Assembly: GCA_018716805.1 (NCBI GenBank)
Contig: DVJL01000144.1
Span: 1 to 35,198, forward strand
Source of the DNA: Candidatus Faecivicinus avistercoris
Lineage (GTDB): Bacteria; Bacillota; Clostridia; Christensenellales; Aristaeellaceae
DNA length: 35,198 nt
Direction of reading: 5' to 3'
Of the stretch, positions 30,886-35,198 are shown piece after piece; the stretch's first letter is position 1, and the number at the start of each line of letters is the position of its first letter. The notes below the pieces were generated by a model. It was not told where the DNA came from and searched no databases. It saw nothing but the letters and a program-made list of their open reading frames with translations. The translations under genes and the position numbers were made by a program.

Positions 30886-31491
30886 ATGTTTGCACACATC
30901 GAGGGCACCGTCGCCGAAAAGAACGCCGATTCCATCGTGCTGGACGTCCACGGCGTCGGCTTTCTGCTGACCGTCAGCGGCGCGACGCTGGCCGCCGCGC
31001 CCGCGGCCGGCGAGCGGATGAAGCTGTACACCGTGCTCAACGTCCGCGAGGACGCCATGGAGCTGTTCGGCTTTTACAGCCGCGAGGAAAAGCGCATGTA
31101 CGAGCGGTTGCGCGGCGTCAGCGGCGTCGGATCGCGAATGGCGATGCAAGTGCTGTCCGGCATGAGCCTGCGCGACCTGTCCGTCGCGCTCGCCGCGGGC
31201 GACGTCCACGCGCTGACGCGCATCCCCGGCATCGGCAAAAAGACGGCGCAGCGCCTCGTGCTCGAACTGCGCGACAAGATCGACGAAACGCAGCTCACCG
31301 GCGCATCCGTCTCCCCCATCGCCGCCTCCAGCGGCCCCGAGGCCGAGGCCGTCTCCGCGCTGATCGCGCTGGGCTTCACCGCCTCCGAAGCGGCCAAAGC
31401 GGTCGGGCAGGTTGCCGGGCAGACGGACGACGCCAACCAGATGATCTTCCTCGCCCTGAAGGGCAGCGATTCCGGCGCCGGCCGGGTTTGA
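30886..31491 (+). CDS. ruvA: Holliday junction branch migration protein RuvA
   Basis: 201-residue DNA-binding subunit that holds the Holliday junction and loads the RuvB motor. Domain I (1-60) is an OB fold beginning MFAHIEGTVAEKNADSIVLD. Domain II has the two helix-hairpin-helix motifs around LRGVSGVGSRMAMQVLSG and LTRIPGIGKKTAQRLVLELRDK. Domain III (about 150-195, EAVSALIALGFTASEAAKAV) binds RuvB. Ribosome site GAGGAGGAG. The expected next gene, ruvB, is absent: an independent promoter, glycine riboswitch and glyA follow 22 bases and more after the stop, so ruvB must lie elsewhere. Confidence 0.95.
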   Translation: MFAHIEGTVAEKNADSIVLDVHGVGFLLTVSGATLAAAPAAGERMKLYTVLNVREDAMELFGFYSREEKRMYERLRGVSGVGSRMAMQVLSGMSLRDLSVALAAGDVHALTRIPGIGKKTAQRLVLELRDKIDETQLTGASVSPIAASSGPEAEAVSALIALGFTASEAAKAVGQVAGQTDDANQMIFLALKGSDSGAGRV

Positions 31492-31512
31492 GCGCGTTTT
31501 TGCCGGCGGGGA

Positions 31513-31541
31513 TTGACTTGACCGGGCGGCTGTGCTATAAT
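31513..31541 (+). promoter_or_regulatory. Promoter of the glycine riboswitch-glyA unit
   Basis: TTGACT (31513-31518), 17-base spacer ending TGC, TATAAT (31536-31541). Confidence 0.85.
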
Positions 31542-31572
31542 AGTCTAAAATTGAAAAATGCCGTTTGATGCC

Positions 31573-31741
31573 CGCAGGAGAGCGGACGCATGTCCCGCCG
31601 AAGGAGAACACTCTCAGGCGTCCCCGGCCGGGGATAGGGACTGTGGGCGGACGGCACTCTGGAGACGTCCATCCGTGCGGATGGAGGCCGAAGGGGCAAA
31701 GCGCGTTTTCGCGCGAATCTCTCAGGCAAAAGGACAGAGCG
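31573..31741 (+). promoter_or_regulatory. Tandem glycine riboswitch
   Basis: Two glycine aptamers in series. Aptamer 1 (about 31573-31648): GGAGAG, CGCCGAAGGAG, ACTCTCAGGCG and a closing GGGAC. Aptamer 2 (about 31652-31741): TCTGGAGACG, GAGGCCGAAGGGGCAAA, a GCGCG/CGCGC hairpin, ATCTCTCAGGCAAAAGGACAGAG. The GCCGAAGG and CTCTCAGG-AAAAGGACAGAG strings are diagnostic for the class. It senses glycine and controls the downstream glyA through the terminator at 31778. Confidence 0.95.
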
Positions 31742-31777
31742 GTTGACTTTTTGCGAGGCGAACCTGCCTCCGCCGCT

Positions 31778-31803
31778 GTGACCGATTGCCCGGTCACTTT
31801 TTT
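31778..31803 (+). terminator. Riboswitch-controlled intrinsic terminator before glyA
   Basis: GTGACCG (31778-31784) with CGGTCAC (31791-31797), followed by TTTTTT (31798-31803). Whether glycine favours or prevents this stem cannot be decided by eye. Confidence 0.85.
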
Positions 31804-31839
31804 ATTCCATTGCAACGAGGAAACAGGAGGATGGAGTTC

Positions 31840-33087
31840 ATGGTTCGAGAGAGCATCGAGTATCTTCAGCAGTTTGACCCCGAGGTCGCGTGCCTGATCG
31901 GCAAGGAGCTTTCGCGCCAGCGCGGAAATCTGGAGCTGATCGCGTCGGAAAACCTCGTGTCGCCGGCGGTCATGGCGGCGATGGGTTCCGTGCTGACCAA
32001 CAAGTACGCCGAGGGCTATCCCGGCAAGCGCTACTACGGCGGCTGCGAGTTCGTCGACGAGATCGAAAACGTCTGCATCGACCGCGCGAAGCGGCTCTTC
32101 GGCGCAAAATACGCCAACGTTCAGGCCCACAGCGGCTCGCAGGCGAATTTCGCGGCGTACATGGCGCTGTGCAAGCCCGGCGACACCGTGCTCGGCATGG
32201 ATCTGAGCCACGGCGGCCACCTGACCCACGGCTCTCCCGCGAACTTCTCCGGCAAATTCTACAACATCGTCCCCTACGGCTGCGACCCGGTCACGGGCCG
32301 GATCGACTACGACGCCGTGCGCGACCTTGCGCTGAAGCACCGGCCGAAGATGATCGTCGCCGGCGCGTCGGCCTATCCGCGCACGATCGACTTCGAGCGC
32401 TTCGCCGAGATCGCCCACGAGGCCGGCGCCTACCTGATGGTCGACATGGCGCACATCGCGGGCCTCGTCGCCGCCGGCGAGCACCCCAGCCCGATCCCCT
32501 GCGCCGACGTCGTGACCACGACCAACCACAAGACGCTGCGCGGCCCGCGCGGCGGCATGATCTTCACCAACGACGAAGCGCTGGCAAAGAAGATCAATTC
32601 CGCCATCTTCCCCGGCGGGCAGGGCGGCCCGCTGATGCATGTGATCGCCGCGAAGGCCGTGGCGCTGGGCGAGGCGCTCAAGCCCGAGTTCCGCGAGTAC
32701 CAGCACGCCATCGTCGACAATGCGCGCGCCATGGCGGACGTGCTGCTCGGCGGCGGCATCCAGCTGGTCACCGGCGGCACGGACAACCACCTGATGCTGG
32801 TCGATCTGCGCAACGAGGACGTCAGCGGCCGCGAGCTGGAGGAGCGCCTCGACGCCGTCCGCATCACCGTCAACAAGAACAAGATCCCCGGCGATCCGCG
32901 CCCCGCGTCCGAGACGTCCGGCATCCGCGTCGGCACGCCCGCCGTGACCGCCCGCGGTTTCCGCCGCGCCGAGGCCGAGGAGGTCGGAAAGCTGCTGGTC
33001 GTGGCCATCCGCGAATTCGACGCCCGCAAGGCCGAGATCGTCGAGCGCGTCGACGCCCTCTGCAAGCGGTTCCCGCTGTATGAGTAA
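31840..33087 (+). CDS. glyA: Serine hydroxymethyltransferase GlyA
   Basis: 415-residue PLP enzyme that interconverts serine plus tetrahydrofolate with glycine plus 5,10-methylene-THF, the main source of one-carbon units. Family motifs: [77 protein letters not shown] and the PLP-lysine segment [15 protein letters not shown], then [14 protein letters not shown] near the end. Two in-frame ATGs lie together: 31831 directly abuts AGGAGG and cannot use it, whereas 31840 has nine bases of spacing and is chosen (starts [10 protein letters not shown]). Controlled by the tandem glycine riboswitch; functionally linked to the folate genes at 7.7-9.9 kb. Confidence 0.95.
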   Translation: MVRESIEYLQQFDPEVACLIGKELSRQRGNLELIASENLVSPAVMAAMGSVLTNKYAEGYPGKRYYGGCEFVDEIENVCIDRAKRLFGAKYANVQAHSGSQANFAAYMALCKPGDTVLGMDLSHGGHLTHGSPANFSGKFYNIVPYGCDPVTGRIDYDAVRDLALKHRPKMIVAGASAYPRTIDFERFAEIAHEAGAYLMVDMAHIAGLVAAGEHPSPIPCADVVTTTNHKTLRGPRGGMIFTNDEALAKKINSAIFPGGQGGPLMHVIAAKAVALGEALKPEFREYQHAIVDNARAMADVLLGGGIQLVTGGTDNHLMLVDLRNEDVSGRELEERLDAVRITVNKNKIPGDPRPASETSGIRVGTPAVTARGFRRAEAEEVGKLLVVAIREFDARKAEIVERVDALCKRFPLYE

Positions 33088-33195
33088 CGGCGCCGGAATT
33101 CCCGTCCGTTCCTGAGAAGATTTCCCGCTTCGCGGAACCGGGCGGCGCCCTTCGCAGGCGGTTCCCGCGGCCGGCAAGCGAAAAAAGCGATAAAC

Positions 33196-33227
33196 GCCCC
33201 GCTTTCACAAATTCGTGAAGGCGGGGC
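33196..33227. terminator. Hairpin downstream of glyA
   Basis: GCCCCGCTTTCAC (33196-33208) with GTGAAGGCGGGGC (33215-33227), 13 bp with one wobble and an AAATTC loop. No T-run on the plus side; an A-run upstream gives a T-run on the minus strand. Probable transcript end of glyA. Confidence 0.5.
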
Positions 33228-33419
33228 CATTCGCATCCATCCGGCGAATCTGCTGGAATCTGTCGTAAAGCCAAATACATGCGCGCTGGAGGGGGAAAAC
33301 TCTTTCAAAACGCAATTTCGGCGTTCTTTTCGCCAGTCAAGCGCCGCGAAGTTCGCAAATTTTATATCAAAACCGGCGGAAAGTTCGCTCGGAGTTGTCG
33401 TTCTCCTCTGCAGCCAGCC
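33228..33419. other. Non-coding stretch with possible repeat copy D
   Basis: Between the glyA hairpin and the DUF4956 remnant no intact gene is seen. Bases about 33290-33395 read in reverse resemble copy C (27487-27580) over ATTTGC-A-TTCGC-GCGC. The region may be partly remnant sequence of the decayed DUF4956 gene. Confidence 0.35.
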
Positions 33420-33700
33420 GAACTTCGGCAAAAGAAGCGCGCCGCCGCGCACAAGACGATCACCCTCCCGGAAGATTCCGACCGCACCGGCGTGTTCGAC
33501 GGCATCTTCGAGGCGCACACCCGTTCCATGACCTCATCTGCGTCAAGACTGCGAACATGGGCGGCATGTTCCGGCCGGCCTATCCCATCATACTGCGGGA
33601 CACCGCAAGGGAAAAGGAAATGATCGACCGTCTCCGCTGCCGCAACGGCAATCCGGAGATCGCGGTCTCCCGGCAGGAAACCGCAACCGCCGAGCTATAA
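33420..33700 (+). pseudogene. Frameshifted C-terminal remnant of a DUF4956 membrane protein
   Basis: In one frame, up to 33527, the translation KTITLPEDSDRTGVFDGIFEAHTRS resembles the cytoplasmic C-terminal half of DUF4956 proteins. From 33527 the match continues in another frame (HDLICVKTANMGGMFRPAY, then ILRDTAREKEMIDRLRCRNGNPEIA) to a stop at 33700. The two halves join seamlessly if a single C lost at about 33527 is restored (TCC-CAT). The N-terminal membrane half is missing upstream. DUF4956 genes usually stand next to CotH and Cthe_2159-type genes, and such a gene follows at once, supporting the assignment. The family identification is from memory of the pattern. Confidence 0.6.
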
Positions 33701-33711
33701 GGAGGTTTTCC

Positions 33712-35198
33712 ATGAAAAAAAGGCTGTCTGTCATGCTGTGCATGCTCCTTCTGTCCGCCATGCTGAGCGGATGCACCCATGCGGAGGAGGCATCCGCGAC
33801 CGACTCAGACATGTTCACCGGCCGCGACCTCGATCCCGGCTACGATGCGGACAACTGCGTCCGAATCCAGCTGAACGGGGATTCCGCGACCGCAACTTCC
33901 GACAGCGTGCAGATCTCCGGCACGACCATTTCGATCACCGAGGAGGCCGTCTACGTCGTCTCCGGCGCGCTGGACGACGGCATGATCGTCGTAGACGCCT
34001 CCGACTCGGCAAAGATCCAGCTGGTGCTGGACGGCGCGAGCATTCACAGCGAAACCTCGGCCGCGCTGTATGTGGCCGAGGCGGACAAGGTCTTTCTCAC
34101 GCTGGCGGACGGCACGGAAAACGCGCTGTCCAACGGCGGAACGTTCACCGCCATCGACGGCAGCAACATCGACGGCGCGCTCTTTTCCCGGCAGGATCTG
34201 ACGCTGAACGGCGGCGGCTCCCTCTCCGTCGCCTCCCCTGCCGGCCATGGAATCGTCTGCAAGGACGATCTGGCGGTCACCGGCGGCAGCTTCGCCATCA
34301 CCGCCGCTTCCCATGGGCTGGACGCCAACGACAGCATCCGCATCACCGGCAGCGCTTCGCTCTCGATCGGGGCGGGCAAGGACGGCCTGCACGCGGAGAA
34401 CGGCGACGACGCGAGCCTTGGCTTCGTCTACATCTCCGGCGGCGCGCTGGACATCGCGGCGAAGGGCGACGGAATCAGCGCCGGGGCATATTTGCAGATT
34501 TCGGACGGCACCTTCCAAATCGCCGCGGGCGGCGGCGAAAACGGCGACAGCATGAAGGGGCTCAAGGCCGAGAGCGGCCTGACGGTCTTGGGCGGGAGCT
34601 TTGCCATCGACTCGGCCGACGACGCCGTCCATTCCAACACCAGCCTTTCCATCCACGGCGGCTCCTTTGACGTCGCCTCCGGGGATGACGCCTTCCACGC
34701 GGACGAAACGCTGACCGTCACCGGCGGCGTCATCTGCATCCGCGAGAGCTACGAAGGGCTGGAAGCCCTCCGCGTCGAGATCCAGGGCGGCGAAATCTCG
34801 CTCATCGCCGAAAACGACGGCCTCAATGCCGCGGGCGAAAACGGCTCCAGCGGTATGACGGGCAGGCGCGACGGCCGCTCCGGCGGCGGATGGGGCGGCA
34901 GGAATCCGTCCTCCGACGGCGCGATCGTCATCTCCGGCGGCACGCTGTCCATCCATGCGTCCGGCGACGGCATCGACGCCAACGGTTCCCTCGAAATCAC
35001 CGGCGGGACGATCACCATCTCCGGCCCCGCCCAGGGCGATACGGCCACGCTGGACTACGACACCACCGCGACGATCACGGGCGGCACCTTCTTCGGAACG
35101 GGCGCCTCGAGGATGGCGCGCAGCTTCAGCGATTCCACGCAGGGCGTCCTCTTCGTCAACGTGGGCGACCAGGCCGCCGGAACCAGCGTTTCCATCTC
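33712..35198 (+). CDS. Cthe_2159-type carbohydrate-binding lipoprotein, C-terminus cut by window edge
   Basis: 495 codons visible, open at the right edge. The N-terminus is a lipoprotein signal: basic MKKRLS, hydrophobic VMLCMLLLSAML, lipobox LSGC with Cys20 as the lipidated residue, so it is anchored outside the membrane. The mature part is a long beta-helix-like repeat of GGxxxI/V strands (NGGGSLSVAS, TGGSFAITAASHGLDAND, ISGGALDIAAKGDGISAG, HGGSFDVASGDDAFHADE, ITGGTITISG), the pattern of the carbohydrate-binding Cthe_2159/DUF4353 family, described as an acidic-polysaccharide-binding beta-helix. A Gly/Arg/Ser-rich insertion (about residues 380-402, GRRDGRSGGGWGGRN) interrupts the repeats. 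Ribosome site TAAGGAGG, eleven bases after the DUF4956 remnant. Probably a surface polysaccharide-binding protein. Confidence 0.85.
   Translation, partial: MKKRLSVMLCMLLLSAMLSGCTHAEEASATDSDMFTGRDLDPGYDADNCVRIQLNGDSATATSDSVQISGTTISITEEAVYVVSGALDDGMIVVDASDSAKIQLVLDGASIHSETSAALYVAEADKVFLTLADGTENALSNGGTFTAIDGSNIDGALFSRQDLTLNGGGSLSVASPAGHGIVCKDDLAVTGGSFAITAASHGLDANDSIRITGSASLSIGAGKDGLHAENGDDASLGFVYISGGALDIAAKGDGISAGAYLQISDGTFQIAAGGGENGDSMKGLKAESGLTVLGGSFAIDSADDAVHSNTSLSIHGGSFDVASGDDAFHADETLTVTGGVICIRESYEGLEALRVEIQGGEISLIAENDGLNAAGENGSSGMTGRRDGRSGGGWGGRNPSSDGAIVISGGTLSIHASGDGIDANGSLEITGGTITISGPAQGDTATLDYDTTATITGGTFFGTGASRMARSFSDSTQGVLFVNVGDQAAGTSVSI

Noticed and set aside
30223..33177. A 984-codon open frame on the minus strand
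   Set aside because: It runs antisense to ruvC, ruvA, the glycine riboswitch and glyA and into a tRNA; its protein is a compositionally biased Arg/Ala/Val/Asp-rich sequence. A GC-rich shadow frame.

Overview
The window is a stretch of a GC-rich (clearly above 60% by eye) chromosome from an endospore-forming or formerly spore-forming member of the Clostridia, most likely a gut-type lineage. The main clues are a SpoIIID-like sporulation regulator, a type III glutamine synthetase, an NfnAB-type ferredoxin:NADP oxidoreductase, THF and glycine riboswitches, a clostridial NADP-dependent secondary alcohol dehydrogenase and a Cthe_2159-type lipoprotein. High GC gives long antisense shadow reading frames opposite nearly every gene; these were left out. 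I see no prophage, insertion sequence or CRISPR array.

Layout. 1-4.8 kb: left-truncated glnN, a GNAT acetyltransferase coupled to a truncated solute-binding-like protein, spoIIID, and a divergent GH25-like/LysM protein whose expected catalytic acids are replaced. 4.9-7.4 kb: a UvrA-like ABC ATPase. 7.6-9.9 kb: a folate unit (promoter, 26-codon leader ORF, THF riboswitch, folT, folC). 10-12.6 kb: nfnA-nfnB behind a long leader. 12.56-12.83 kb: a compact structured non-coding element between two near-identical terminator hairpins. 12.9-15.7 kb: a duplicated DUF5071-like protein, an Ldh2-family dehydrogenase with an attenuator-like leader, and a 58-residue orphan small protein with its own promoter and terminator. 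15.9-19.7 kb: a metal-efflux locus (P-type ATPase, separate HMA metallochaperone, divergent ArsR and AraC regulators). 19.8-24.3 kb: a membrane glycerophosphodiesterase and two paralogous five-helix membrane proteins of unknown function, one carrying a 39-bp coding minisatellite. 24.5-27.5 kb: GH3 glycosidase plus SGNH esterase. 27.7-29.6 kb: queT with an elaborate leader, and the secondary alcohol dehydrogenase. 29.7-30.3 kb: five tRNA genes. 30.4-33.1 kb: ruvC-ruvA, then a tandem glycine riboswitch controlling glyA. 33.1-35.2 kb: a decayed DUF4956 fragment and a carbohydrate-binding lipoprotein running off the right end.

How the genes connect. Folate uptake and polyglutamylation (folT-folC, under THF) and serine hydroxymethyltransferase (glyA, under glycine) are two ends of one-carbon metabolism, each under a metabolite riboswitch. 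glnN and NfnAB touch nitrogen and NADPH balance. Several units have long, highly structured 5' leaders (folT, nfnA, ldh2, queT, glyA), so RNA-level control is the most striking theme of the window. The observations most worth follow-up are the leader ORF whose stop codon lies inside the THF riboswitch P1 stem, the structured element at 12.6 kb, the orphan small protein at 15.6 kb and the paralogous membrane pair with its repeat array.
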